From NCBI GenBank assembly GCA_004802705.1, contig SGPL01000354.1, positions 1-35,543 on the forward strand: DNA of 35,543 nt, in the 5' to 3' direction. The position numbers were made by a program, and so were the translations under genes. This document shows, piece by piece, positions 20,244 to 32,215 of this stretch. Each line of letters opens with the position of its first letter. Position 1 is the stretch's first letter. The stretch is from Bondarzewia mesenterica. Taxonomy: Eukaryota; Basidiomycota; Agaricomycetes; Russulales; Bondarzewiaceae. The notes beneath the pieces were generated by a model, which saw nothing but the letters and a program-made list of their open reading frames with translations, had not been told where the DNA came from and did not search any database.

Positions 20244-20798
20244 TGTTTGATCTGGGTGATCGTAGGTCTCCTGCCTGGGGTTCGCAGAAGTACTGCCAAT
20301 GGCGAGATGTCAACAACGCGAGATGCACGGATGCGGGAGACAAATCACACACTCGGCCGGGTGTTCCAGAGTTGCGTCGACCTGGGAAGCATCCATTTCT
20401 GCGCGAGAAAGAGAACGAAGGGGACTATTAGGACGAAGAGTTGGGGATAATGGATTGAACTGATGATGGTAGTAACCAATGCTATTGCCGTATTTGGGTA
20501 AAGAGGGATGTAGCTTCTATCACTCGGCCCAGTTAGCGACGACGACCAAGGGTTCATTGCAACCGCGGACACTGGCGAAGTCAGTCCGCGCAACAAACGC
20601 TTGTGTTCTTCTCTTTCAGAGCCTCTTTTCCTTTTTCTTTTTTTCTTTTTTTCAGCACTGTCAAGGACGTCGCTGGAAGACGCCGCAACCGACAGCCTCG
20701 ATAGGGAATTCCGGCCGCCCGGTCAGAGGCGCAGACCGCCTTCCATCCTCATATCGCCACTCGCCTTCCTCCTCACCGACGCGCGCATTCCACCTCCA
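20244..20798. promoter_or_regulatory. Divergent intergenic region with pyrimidine tract
   Basis: This region lies between the coiled-coil gene (minus) and the gene at 20799 (plus). At about 20611-20656 the plus strand is almost pure C and T, ending TTTTTTTCAG. Such tracts are common close to fungal transcription starts, but the CAG end means it could also be the acceptor of a 5' UTR intron. The frame of the downstream gene is open back to 20601, so its start is not certain. Confidence 0.5.
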
Positions 20799-22738
20799 AT
20801 GCGCTCCATAGCTTCAAACCTCCTCCCCGCACCCGACCATTTCTCAAACCCTTTTGAATGGCGTTCTCTCCCGTCCTACTTGGTTGACCCCATTTCTGAC
20901 CTTGACCCTGACCTCGCAGCTACAGTGGCCCACTCGTATCGCTCACAACCCCATATCCAAACACACCATGTCGGGCCCACCCCTCAAATGACTTCCCCAA
21001 TGACTTTTCAAGGGCATGATCTTTACCCTTTTTCGCCCACAGCACCTGAAGACCTCTCTTTACATCCCCTCCCTAACTATCAATACGCCACTCCTGACAT
21101 CGAGTTCCAACGGATCCTAGATTTACAGATGAATGCCTCCCTCCTCACAGAACCGAATAACGACTCTCAAAACTCTCTCATCAACCAACATGACCAGCAA
21201 CACGATGATCTCCAATCTCCAGCCTCTATCACTGGCAGTTTTGCTAGCAACGGCCATTTTGATATGAGCCCCAGTCAGTCGCCTATAGACGCCCGTGTGC
21301 CCCTCGAACTCCCCAGCGCAGGGAATTTGCATCTCAACAACGTCTCACCCAAGCACGAAGTCCAAACGACCATCATCTGTCCTACTATCCAGGAGGACCA
21401 CATGCTCAGCTTTGACTCCACCGTACGTTACCTTATCTCCCCAGCATACCTTGTCGATCTCTCGCTACAACCGTGATTGCAGACGCACTCTTTTTCGAAA
21501 CGCCCAAAGGCATCTCATCCAACCGAGACAGATCCCTACGCTGCCGCGTTTCTGCAGGAACAGATCGGCGACGAAAAGTGGAACATCTTCTCCGCACGCC
21601 TTTACGAGCGCCGACTCGGCGGGTCCAAGGCGCGGCCTCGTGGTAAGAAAAACCCAGGTGACACCGAACTGCGAAGCGGCGGTGCATCTGCCATCGAGTT
21701 TCTCGTCAAAGTTGAAGTCGTCAAAGAGGTTCTCCGGGTCTACGTCCCGTATGCATTCACCGTTTTTGCCACCATAGATACATCCTCTGATGCATTGCCT
21801 GTCCTGCTTCTGTCACAGACATCCGTATAATCCCTTCAAATCGCTCACTCATGCTTACGATGGCTCGCCTTCCGGCTATGTGGTCCTCACCCGGTCGACT
21901 ATCCTTTCTCTCTCGGGTTGGTCAAATACCCAATTTTCCTACTGGGCACGCCGGGCGGAGGCCGTATCCGTGCTTGCACAGCACGATCCGCGCCTTCAAG
22001 AAGTGGCCGTGGCGCTCGAACGGCGTCTGCACCCAATCTCCACGCCTCGCCCGACTAACCCACACATCTACCCTTCTCCTTCTTCGCCCGTCTCACCTCT
22101 AACGCCACTCTCGTCATTGAGCGCTAGCATCTCGCCGTCCGAACCGACGGTAGAGCTTCCCGAGCCAAACGTCACCGGCAAGGGTCTCGACCAGCTGATC
22201 GATGCGGTCAAGCGTCGCACGGGTGCTTCTCCCTTCTTGCGTGGAAAGCACGCCAGCCTCGACCCCTTTGGCACGCCGACCACAGATCGCGATGCCCAGC
22301 ATATCGCTGCGCCGGTGTACACGCCGACGTTCCAAGCGCAGATATATATGCACGAAGGGCCAGGGACCGGGGGGTGCGGGCAAGAAGAAGAGGAAGCGCA
22401 GGGAGAGCGAGAGTACCACGAAATCCCTGATTACGGAGAGCGTCAGCAGCGAAGAGGGCGGCATGAGCACGACCTTCGGAGAGATCGGGCCCAAGATTGA
22501 GCCTGACTTTGACGATGGTGGTGGTGGGATTGGTGTCATGGACGGCCGCGACGAGCGCCATGTCTCCTTCCGCGTGTCCGCCTCGCGCGTGTCGACCCCG
22601 CCCACGAACATGACCCTGAAGCGCCGTCGCCTGTCGGATAGCGTAGGAGACGAACGCTCTGAGTCTTTCCCCGTCTCCGACTCGCGCTCCGAAATGGATG
22701 GAACCCCCCGCAAGCGCATGAGGACCGGCACGCTGTAA
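20799..22738 (+). CDS. Conserved basidiomycete protein, probably nuclear, with one-base frameshift
   Basis: Exons 20799-21422, 21483-21748 and 21819-22738 give a protein of about 602 aa if one G is discounted from the G6 run at 22369-22374. As written, the frame breaks there; with five G it passes smoothly from HEGPGTGG into AGKKKRKRRESESTTKS. I do not recognise a named domain. The middle (about 210-380) is the most structured and looks conserved: EKWNIFSARLYERRLGGSKA, SAIEFLVKVEVVKEVLRVYV, SGYVVLTRSTILSLSGWSNT and QFSYWARRAEAVSVLAQHDP. The N-terminal 200 residues are rich in Pro, Ser, Gln and Asn. The C-terminus is charged with basic clusters (KKKRKRR, KRRRLS, PRKRMR) typical of nuclear proteins. 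A transcription regulator is a guess. An alternative in-frame ATG is at 20601. Confidence 0.7.
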
Positions 22739-23649
22739 AGTGTAAGTGCAAGTGCAATGGACACATTTTGTTTGTACATCATCCCCTCCTTGTATAGTGC
22801 TCTCGTTTTCCATTGTCTTCTGTCTCTCTGCTATGTGGTCCTCTTCACCGGTGTACTGAGTTTGGTTTGTACGAGCTCCCGGACTCGATGTTGTATGTAC
22901 TGTATCACCGCCATTCCGTCTCCTCATCATGCCACTTCTGTTCGCTGATTGCATCTCATTCGCATCTCATCTTTCTCTTGTACTTTTTGCAACGGTCCGG
23001 CCGCGGCCGTCTGACCCTACGTGGCCCCTGCTTCGTTCAAATCCCGTATCTTGTCACTTCGTGTATATGGCCATCGATGTCGTATGTGTACATTCGTTTC
23101 AGTCATGACGAATTCCCGTTTAATGTACAGTAGCGTCTGCATTGCTCTATTGCAATGACAATTGTTATATTCGGACATCGATATGGTCGTTGTACATGAT
23201 GCGGTCTTCAAGTTATTGCAAACTCAAAAAGGGATCGCGCATGCCATTACATTATTCATGACTTTGAATGAACCTATGCTTGCCTAGCTCAGCGGTTAGA
23301 TTGACAGGGTGACAATGCGGCGATCGACCGAATAACTATACTACAGTACTTGACAGTTGTGGCGTAACAATTTTGTATCTTCGATCCTTCCCTTCATCCA
23401 ATCTTCTTCGCAGCGTGGAACTGACAATCAGCTTGGAGGCGCTACGGCGCTCCACCTCATACACAGAACGATTGTCTTCTGTGTGAGGTCTGTAAAGGAG
23501 ACTAGCGCTCTACACAGCGTACCTGCTCTTGTGACGCTCCACTCCTCCAGCAAGTACCGGGACCATACTTGCTGTAGCGTCCAGTGTATTTAACCAGTGG
23601 CTCCATAGAGTCCGCACTGCGGGGAACAGAATCTGAACTTGGAAAGGAA
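22739..23649. other. Intergenic region, 911 bp
   Basis: It contains the 3' region of the preceding gene and the promoter of PIGY. A TATTTAA at 23587-23593 lies about 60 bases before the PIGY ATG and may be its TATA element. I see no gene or repeat. A tRNA-like A box near 23285 lacks the rest of a tRNA. Confidence 0.5.
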
Positions 23650-23964
23650 ATGATGGCAAATAACCTCTCTCCTCCCGAGACAGGCTACCTCTTTATAACC
23701 GCTTCCATCGCTCTCCTCACCATCGGCTCTTACGCCGTGCTCTTCAGCGCCCTACTCCCACCATCTGGCATCTACGTACGTCTCTTTTCTCGTCCGGCGT
23801 GCACGTAATCCCCCTTTGCAGGAATGACTGACGCTACGGGTCAGATCCTGGACGCGCTGCAGCGAGACACGCATTACAAGTACTTCGCGCTGCTCATCAT
23901 CCCCACCACGTCCTACTTCGTCATCGCGAACTGGGTGGGGTGGCAGTATTACAGGAATTCGTGA
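23650..23964 (+). CDS. PIGY: PIG-Y-like subunit of GPI N-acetylglucosaminyltransferase
   Basis: Two exons (23650-23775 and 23845-23964) give 81 aa; human PIG-Y has 71. Two hydrophobic segments are evident: GYLFITASIALLTIGSYAVL followed by FSALLPP, and YFALLIIPTTSYFVIANWVG. The second ends WVGWQYYRNS, close to the PIG-Y C-terminus pattern of W..G.K.FR. PIG-Y is part of the ER complex that starts GPI-anchor synthesis by adding GlcNAc to phosphatidylinositol. A second ATG follows directly (23653). The splice after SGIY to ILDALQRDTHYK keeps phase 0. The assignment rests on topology, size and the C-terminal pattern. Confidence 0.75.
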
Positions 23965-24642
23965 TGATCTTCGGTAAGCAGGCCCCCCCGAGTGCATGCG
24001 GCGAGTTGGGCTCGTGCTCGTTGTGAATTTCACAGACTGATCTTGTCTCTCCGCCCGGCTGCACAGATTGAGGCTCTGAATCGCCACGTCAGAGTCCTGT
24101 ACCTGTATGACAATCCCGCAAGGGATGTGCATGTGGGTGAAAGGTCCTCGATGGGCGCGTTGCTGGAAGCCATACTATTGATCGCGTTGGTTGCATACCC
24201 TGCAATTTTTTATTGTTCGGCATCCAAGTTCACGTTCAGGCCTGAGGCATTGGACGAATCAAGCAAGTATTGAATATTGAACGTTGATAATCTAAAGGTC
24301 CGTGAGAGATAAGATTAGGCAGCGAAGACGGCCCAGTCAAGCGGGACGATGAGCCAGGGTTCTTAGGTGCCGGACCGGTATCTGATCAGGAACCGTCTCG
24401 GTAGAGGAGGTCCACAGACGTCCACAGGCAAAGAGCCGAGCTCAAGGGACCGAGTCGCGAAGATGTTCATCATCATGGTTAACGTTAACGTTGATCCCCT
24501 TAGAGTCCATGCTCACATGCCGCCCAGTAAAATGCTTGCCTTGCATATGTACCAACCGTGCTAGCGTCGGCACATAAGGGCCCTTTTTCTCCTTCGTCGT
24601 ATTCTTTTTATTCCCCTCCGTCGCCTTGAGAGGAAGATAAAC
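23965..24642. other. Intergenic region with palindrome upstream of the FAD oxidase
   Basis: It contains an open frame to about 24273 that has no coding support. A perfect 12-bp palindrome, GTTAACGTTAAC, stands at 24478-24489, 154 bp before the oxidase ATG. GTCCACAG is repeated at about 24410 and 24420. A regulatory role is possible but unproven. Confidence 0.4.
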
Positions 24643-27219
24643 ATGTTCGTCACGGTCCTTTCCGCGCTCTACGTGCTCTCCCTCTCTGGGCAAGCTAGTG
24701 CTGCGATAGATTCATTTGCCGCACTTAGCGCCATCACCAGTCACCAGTGGGCTCAACTCAACTCGACCGTCGGCGGCAAGCTCTACACCGCTGTCCCCTT
24801 CGCAGCGCCTTGCTTCTCGGTCGTCAACGGAGTCAACGTCACTGTGGATGCCGCAGCGTGTCAGGCCGTGCAGGTTGCTTACACCTCCCCAACTCTGCTC
24901 GTCGAGAATTTTGCCGCTTACATGATGGTGTGTAGACCTGNATACTCTCCAGCTGTGTGAACTGACCGAAGGGTGACCGGGGCGTTAGCCGCAATGCGAG
25001 ACTTGCCAAGCCAAGTCGCAAAAGTGTTTGCTGGATGGCACGAACACCTCTGATCCGCTTGCATGGGAGAATGTGGCGTGTCAACAAGGCTCCATCTCCC
25101 CTTACTATGTGAGTAGCCTTTCTTTGCGCGCGTTTGACCTCATCCTCAGGTCTGTTGGCAAGGTGGATATCCGCTCAGTGGACGATGTGAAAGCTGTTTT
25201 CGAGTTCGCTGTGAAGACGGGTATTCCTATCGCCGTGAAGAACTCGGGTCACGATTACAAAGGTCGCTCCGGCATTCAAGGAACCCTTGGTCTTTGGGTA
25301 TGTGAATATTCACTATTTGTTTAGATTAATGGTGATTTACACTCGCGTATATTTGTCAGGTACACAATATCGACACCGTATGTTTTCTATTTAGCATTGA
25401 ATGTTGCTACCACGTGAAATTCACGCACGCGTTCACAGCTCACTCGTACGCCTGAATTCACGCCAGAGAGCTGCTCTTCGACTTACGATGCCATTACTGT
25501 CGGAGTAAGTTCACTATGCGGATCAGTCTTCCAGTCACTTTTTGACTTGAAATATCACTATCACCAAGGCCGGAGTTGGTTTCCAGACGATCTACGAGTT
25601 TGCCGATTCGGAGAACGTTACCTTCATTGGCGGGTACCATCAAACTATCGCTGCAAGCGGCGGTTGGGTCCAAGTACGCATTCTCATTCACCTTCCCTGA
25701 CGCTCTGCCTCATGCGGTGTGCCAAATCGCAGGGTGGCGGCCACTCCATTCTGACTCCCGTTTACGGTCTCGGCGTCGATCGTGTCGTGCAATTCAAAGT
25801 CGTCACCCCCGACGGTAAGTACCGTGTGGCGAACGAATGCCAGAACAAGGATCTCTTCTGGGCTCTTCGTGGCGGCGGAGGCGGGACGTTTGGTGTCGTC
25901 CTCGAGACATCTTTCCGCGTCGAGCCCCAGTTCAGCCTTATCGCGTGAGTTTACAGGTCGTCCTGCGTTTATGTCAATTACGTAGATTGATTGCTCGGTG
26001 TGCATAGTGCGAGCATCAAGTTTACTCAGACCTCCACGAATGCAGCCCCTTGGCTCAAACTTGTCGTGAACAAGACCCTTCAGTGGGGCAAGGAAGGTTG
26101 GGGTGGTCATATCGGGGTGCATTCCACTTGCTTCTCCTATTCTTTCCAATAAATTTTCCTGACATTCTGCTTCTCAGGCCGTCAACCTGATCAACGTGAC
26201 GCCTCTGCTCAACTTGACTCAAGCGCAAGAGTCTCTCAAGGAAGTCTCTGACTACGCGTTGTCCCAGAACGGCACCGTAGTCATTGAGGAGTTGCCCTCC
26301 TGGTATGCCTTCTTCTCGAAATACGTCCTCGCCGCTCAGGCTGTGCGTACACATCCTTCCCCTCGTCTTCCTCAACGGTACTGATGTGTGGAGCAGGCCG
26401 TCGGCACTGAGATCATCCTCGGCACACGTCTCATACTCACATCGCTCTTCGATACTGAATCTGGACAGGAAGCCCTGTACAACGCGCTCGTGAACTTGCT
26501 TCCCACCGCGAACCCTTACATCGTCGTTGGGACGCCGTACTTGTACAATGGGAGCTCGAGCGAGACGAGCGTTACCCCAGCGTGGTATGACTCTATTTGG
26601 CATGTGAGTGTGCCTTCCTCTGTTGTACTTTCCAGTCTAAATTGACTGACGTTTGTATGTGTGCAGCTTGCTTTACACCAGACATGGCAGTTCAACACGA
26701 GCTTGTCGGATATCAAGAGCAAGTACACCACCGTGTCCAGCATCACGCAGACGTTCCGTGATATCACGCCCGGATCTGGTGCTTACTTTGTGAGTAGATA
26801 CTCTCCATTCAGGCATTTCGATGACAAGCTCATGATATCACGGCTACACAGAACGAGGGTGATGTGTATGAGCCCGACTACGAAAGCAAGTCAACAACGG
26901 ACAGTGCTAAATTTGGCTTTCACTCATTGTCTTTTTTCTCTCCTATCAGACTCATTCTGGGGTTCCAACTACGACAGACTACTGTCCATTAAATCGAAAT
27001 AGTGCGTCCATTTTCCCGTCGACCTATGGACTTGCCCCTTGATCCATGACACTCTCAGCGACCCCCTACATCTCCTCGACTGCTGGCAATGCGGTAAGTT
27101 TCTCTGATCCACAATTCTCCAAGCTTCATCGATCATCGGTCACTGATATCTCCCCGTTTCAATTAGTCGGCACTCGTGGGGCGGGCAACAAGTTGTTCTC
27201 GTGCTACCCCGATCTGTGA
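24643..27219 (+). CDS. Secreted BBE-like FAD-linked oxidase
   Basis: Fifteen exons: 24643-24927, 24989-25108, 25163-25297, 25360-25377, 25439-25504, 25569-25673, 25733-25944, 26008-26116, 26178-26342, 26397-26603, 26667-26789, 26852-26885, 26950-27001, 27059-27093 and 27167-27219, giving 572 aa, the usual length. A signal peptide is likely ([19 protein letters not shown]), and several N-x-S/T sites suit secretion. The PP-loop FAD fold shows SGHDYKGRS with H165, the usual 8-alpha-FAD attachment. Further segments are [23 protein letters not shown], and the C-terminal [12 protein letters not shown]. The second FAD-linking Cys of berberine bridge enzymes appears to be Ala (about 236-237), so flavin is probably bound once. 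Family members oxidise alcohols, sugars or alkaloid-like substrates; the substrate here is unknown. Intron 12 (26886-26949) starts GC. Intron 1 contains an N. Confidence 0.9.
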
Positions 27220-27777
27220 AGCAATGCGCGTGCCGCATCAGCTGAACGCTGCTTCAATCATGTTTTAAGTATCAGTACATACCATTATATGTATGTCTTC
27301 TAACCGTTCATTTATTCCCTTTTTGGCCGTAATGTATTAATTTACCTGCCGTCGACGTGCTTTCGACAGGTTTTTTCTCACCAATCAGTGCCCAGGAATC
27401 TTTCATGAGAATATAAAGCATTCCAAAGAGAATCAACCAATCACAACTCTAGAATTTTTTTTGTCAATTACTTTTTTCTTTCAAAATAAATCAGCCAATC
27501 GTTATGCACTAGGATTCTTTCATCTGGTGAATATTTCTGGATCATATAACCGCGCATTCAATGGCATCTGAAGAACATCCACCGCCTTATTACGCCCAGC
27601 CTGGTTGTGAATCATTGGAATGACTTGCTACAGGAAACAAACGACAAGATTCCGAGGAAGCAAACAGAGATTGAACAAGCCAATAAGTTAGATGGTAAAT
27701 AAGCAAGATCGTCCGTGCCCTTATGATACAAATGGATGAGATACAGAGATCGATGGTTGCTTGCCAGATACAGTATA
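27220..27777. other. Convergent 3' region, 558 bp
   Basis: This AT-rich spacer lies between the oxidase and SFI1 stop codons. No coding signal or clear repeat is visible. Confidence 0.55.
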
Positions 27778-30700
27778 TCACTGAGATTCCGGAGAATACC
27801 CCCTCACCGTCAGCGTCCTCGGCTTCCTCCGAATTTCCTGGAGTTCCGTCCACAGGCTGCCCCGTCCACCTGCCGCGGACGTCGTCGCCCTCGTGGGACT
27901 CGGATCCCTAGTCGCCCCCAAGGATCGTACGGGGCTAGGATCCCGGGTGGTGGTGCCTGTACTTCGCGTGGAGAATCTCGGTCGTGACGAGTTTCTCTGA
28001 CGCGGCCGTGAAGACAACAAACTCGCGATGCCGCCGCGCGAGTTGAGTGGTTGAGCCCTCGGCTGTATAATAGGCGGAGGCTGTTCTGCCTCGGTGTCGG
28101 CGTCTGTGTCGGTCACTTCTGGTGTGACGGGCCGGGAAATCTTGCCTGGAAGGCGGGACGGCGGAGGCTGAGGAAGCGAACGGGGTGCTGCTGCTGTTTG
28201 AAGGCTGTGTCGGGGGGCGGCTGTTGGGAGACGCATATACCGTGCGCGGCTGTAGGTTCGAGCATGGTCAGATCCGCGTAAACTTGATAAACCTCAGGAG
28301 GTCTCAGTACTCACGCAACGGCTCTGAGAGCGACCTTCGTCCGATGAGCTTGTACCCACTTTTCAAAGGCTCTCGCTAGTGGCCGAAAAAAAAATCAACG
28401 CACATCTATGACATACAACGAAGAGGCGATGCATACCAAGAACAGTCTTCTTATGCTTTTCTCGCGCTTCTTTGGCTTGCAGCGCTTTAGGCATGGCATC
28501 CCGCCATCTCTTCCAAAAGCTCGTTTTTGTATGGGATGCATGGAAGTGCACCGCAGGTAGTGACTACTCGATGTAAGATTAGTGAGCAGTTCTTGAGAAA
28601 AACTTTCGGACGAAAAATACCTTTGTCTTTGAGTGCCATATAACGAAAGTACGATACAAGAGCGCGTTGTGATTCTGCATCAAGAAGGTTCGTTCCTGCG
28701 CAAAAAGTGAGAAACAAGCGACCCCCTTCCATGCAAGAAATGGCTCACGAGTGGGCGAAGTCTCTCATCCTGGAAGCGACCCCTCCATTTATCCCACGCA
28801 GTAGCCAAGCGATAACGCTTCATTTCGATCTCATTTTCGTGCAGAATGACGCGTCTGTGCCGAGCCGCCCTAGCTGCAGTCAACCATTTATAGAACATGC
28901 GTCGCATATTCTCTGTGGGATGCAATGAGATCGTGATGCTCAGCAGTACATGTCAGACCAGACACCCACCTTCTCGCTTGACGTCTTGATAGCTCTCCAT
29001 GAGACTGAGCTCCTCTACATGTCTTATGCAGACACCCTTCCATTTTTTGAACGCAGCCCTGCAAATTAATTCTCAATAAGCTGCAAGAACAGAGTTCAGG
29101 GACGCGTACGTGACGAGGTTCCTGTCATTGGTCTGGCCAACCTCTAGTTCACGCAACTTGATGTCAATTACACGATTGGTCCATCGGCTGAGGACTGTTT
29201 GTAAGGTGCGCTGATTGCACGGGTTGAGTCAAGGGAAATATCGAGTAAAAAAGCACGACGGCATACTGTAACGATCCTATTTCGTAGCTCCTCTTCTACT
29301 AGTTTATGATGCCGTCGACGCAAAGCAAGCCGCGACCAAGCTGTAGATAGAAAATATGAGGGCATGCAATTGGACAAATGGGCTGAGACTAACTCTCAAA
29401 TATTTTCTTGGTCTTCCGCCGTTCGAGATCCCTCAGTTTCTTCTCGCGTTTCTGCTGCTCCAACTTCTGGATCCACAACCTCCATGCCCCCCTCATCGTG
29501 AAGAACTTCTCCGCCAAACGCGCTTGCCTCTGAATCTTCAACCTGGCTCTCAGCTGTAATCGCCATGCGAACATCATTTTGAACTGCAACTGAGCGGTAT
29601 GATACTGAACGGCGAACATCTGCGCATTCCGATGACCAAGTAAGCGCTTCCGCCATATCGTCAACGCTGAAGAAGCCACATATGATGTAGAGCGAGTAGC
29701 AAAAGCGACAGCTTTATCTGGACGTCGGCAACGTGGGGATTTTTAGACAAAATTCTTGGGAAAGGACGTGACATACAGACTTTCGAGCTCCTTTTGACGA
29801 TGCAGGCGTTTCGTCCAAAGTCCCCAGGCTTGCTTGAGCAGCCTAGTTGTCCTTACTCGTTGAAGCAGCTGTCCACGTTCCCGGGCTTTCCATACCCTCG
29901 CCACAGCATGCACTAGGACATCGTCTTGACGAGCAACGTGCTTGTCAGCACGCCTTTCCAAAACCTAGGGATAAGTGGGGGCCGTGGGTTAGACAAGGCT
30001 GAGCTGCCAAACGGATCACGCACCCGGATACGTTGTTGTGAAGCCTTCCATTTATGTACTGCATTTCTCTTCATGCAGTTGTCATTGAATGCATCGGCCA
30101 TCCGGCACTCTTGTCTGTGGAGGTGAGAATGTGAATGAAGTTTTGGCAGAAGAGTGCTCGGTATCAGCTCACATTCGCCTTTTCCAGTGTTCCAGGGCAT
30201 CTCTTGCTGTCCTCTGTGCCACACGGCCAGCGAGAACAGCTTCCAAACTTTTCAGCTCTGTACTCCCCTTCCACACGGCCCAACTCCTGGCCACAATCCT
30301 GTCGTCCCTCGTACCAGCGTATTCATCTGCCTTCTGCTTTAGCAAATCAAGTTGGGTCAACCTCTGCTTCCATAGCTTGAATGATCGAAGAACCAAGCGC
30401 TCGGTATAATGTTGTCCAGACAGATGTGATCGGTATAATTGCCGCCATTTGGCCCAGGCATCCTTCTGCAGCTTACTTTCCCTCTTCTCGCGGACGAGCT
30501 TCATTCTGTTCCTCATCTCCTCTCGCCAATTCGCCTGCATTTTCAGCTTGAGCCTTGATCTCCAGGCCATGAACGCAACCTTGAGACATTGTTTATTTGC
30601 AAGAGCCTGCACGCGTAGATCGAGATCTCGAGCTGCCGTAATGCGAGCGCGCCACCTCTGGACGGCAATTTTCAGTATCAGTGTGTTGCGAGCTTGAGCA

Positions 30701-31870
30701 ATTTGCTCGCTGGTAGTCTGACATAGACGAATATGAGAAGAGGCGATGAACATCACAATGCGCACGCACTATGATCCACTCTAAACCTTGTTTCCAAACT
30801 TCCCAGCATCGCTCAATCAATCGCTCTTCTCTGAACCTATCTGCCTCTTTCTCGTCCTGGGCCATCCGAATTTTATTCCATGCCTCATCTTCATTGATGA
30901 CACTTTTACGCCGGATGTTTATCTGAGCACCGTCAACTGGAGGTGCCTTGGACAGAGAGGAAGCCTGAGCGGTCGTGTAAGGTCTCGCCCGAGCCGGAAA
31001 GGCTTGAGCAGTGACCGCGGGATTGACATCACGTATAGTTGTTTTGTAAGAGGGTGGGGTGGTTGATATGGATCGTGCAGTATGGATCGTATCGGAATCC
31101 CTTGAAGTCCAGCGTGTGGTATTTCGTGCGGGGATGGGCCGAGTAGGAAATGTTTGGGGAGGGGAGCTTGACGACGTACCGACATCAATGCCGAGTGAGT
31201 TGGTGGTTATGGTAACCTGGGACAGTGAAGAAGGTGTGCGGTGAATGGGCCGTGTAGCTCGACGCCGCTGAGGAATTTCGATCTCTGTCTCCTCCGTGAC
31301 TTCCGTCGGTGTCATCTCTGTATCATCGGGAAATGACTCAGCGGGTTTGGTTCCAGGCCCATGCTGTAAACTACGCAATCGCATGAGCAATCGAGCGGCG
31401 GGTTTGGATGCAGTGACTTCTTGTGTTGGATGCGTCGACTTGGCACTCATCGCCGTCGTCCCGCCAGGAGCCCGAGGCAAATTTTGGAGTGCAGGATCTC
31501 CCATATACCCACATCGGACCTTAACTTCCCTCCATTTATCTCCCCAGTTCTTCCCCTTCAGAGTGCCCAGCTTCAGAAGCTTTGCATAGTAGACGACCTC
31601 ATTTTGAGGGTCCAGTCCCTTATCGTGTAACACGTCGTTGTAGGCTTTGAAAACAGACAAGAACGTAGTGGCGGAAGGAGATGCGCGACTGATCACAGCA
31701 TCGATGAAGTCGATTTCTTCCGGAGTCAAGCTCGCGAGTTCGGGTGTGGATATAGCGGAAGAGCGAGAGACATCAGAAATTGCAGTGGTGTTATAAGTGA
31801 CTGTCGGAGTGCTGGTAAAACTTGATGCTCTTGGAGGAGTAGACGAGCGGACGGGTGCGAAGTAAGACAT
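27778..31870 (-). CDS. SFI1: Spindle pole body duplication protein Sfi1 (centrin-binding repeats)
   Basis: Thirteen minus-strand exons: 31870-30770, 30717-30173, 30114-30024, 29964-29781, 29717-29394, 29340-29267, 29210-29110, 29058-28970, 28912-28749, 28695-28621, 28563-28437, 28375-28315 and 28249-27778, giving 1135 aa. From about residue 350 to 980 there are about 20 helical repeats built on A..xW..xL, for example CWEVWKQGL, AFMAWRSRL, AWAKWRQLY, SFKLWKQRL, AWGLWTKRL, ALTIWRKRL and AWDKWRGRF. Such repeats each bind one centrin (Cdc31) and make the long filament of the spindle pole half-bridge. The N-terminal 340 residues hold one ordered stretch (LTPEEIDFIDAVISRASPSA) amid low-complexity sequence. 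The C-terminus (about 980 on) is Pro, Ser and Arg rich with repeated RDPSP, a plausible Cdk target. All splice phases agree. Confidence 0.9.
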
Positions 31871-32215
31871 GATGTTATGAGAAACGCATCAAATGTACCA
31901 GACGTGCGAGGAAAACAGGAAGACTCTGGCTAAGGGTGACCTCGTGCTCTGGCCTGACTTGTTGACCAACCGCGACGCGTCTAAGCCACAACACGTGAAC
32001 GCGTTACGGCGTTACGGCGTGGCGTGGCTTTTCTGTACTACCAGTGAGCCAGGACAAGAACAGTGCATTCATATTGAAACATGTACGAGTACAGAGTTGT
32101 CAAGGTGGATGGTGCGAATTACTGTACAACACTATGAGAGATGAATTGATAGTACAAATTGTACATCGAGAAAGTGGGGCTATGCTCCGAAATGCTAGAG
32201 TCCAATGCCGAATGC
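31871..32215. promoter_or_regulatory. Promoter region of SFI1
   Basis: It lies between the SFI1 ATG and the end of RMD5. It contains the E-box CACGTG (31992-31997) and, directly after it, two perfect tandem copies of GCGTTACG (32001-32016) followed by a related GCGTGGCG. They stand about 120-150 bases upstream of the SFI1 ATG. Confidence 0.5.

Noticed and set aside
22208..22954. 248-codon minus-strand open frame
   Set aside because: It is antisense to the third exon of the conserved gene and lacks recognisable features.
23281..23335. tRNA-like TAGCTCAGCGG box
   Set aside because: The A box matches, but no acceptor stem, anticodon arm or proper B box can be folded.
23992..24273. Open frame of 93 codons with a hydrophobic stretch after PIGY
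   Set aside because: It has no similarity that I recognise and no splice link to PIGY; probably 3' region.
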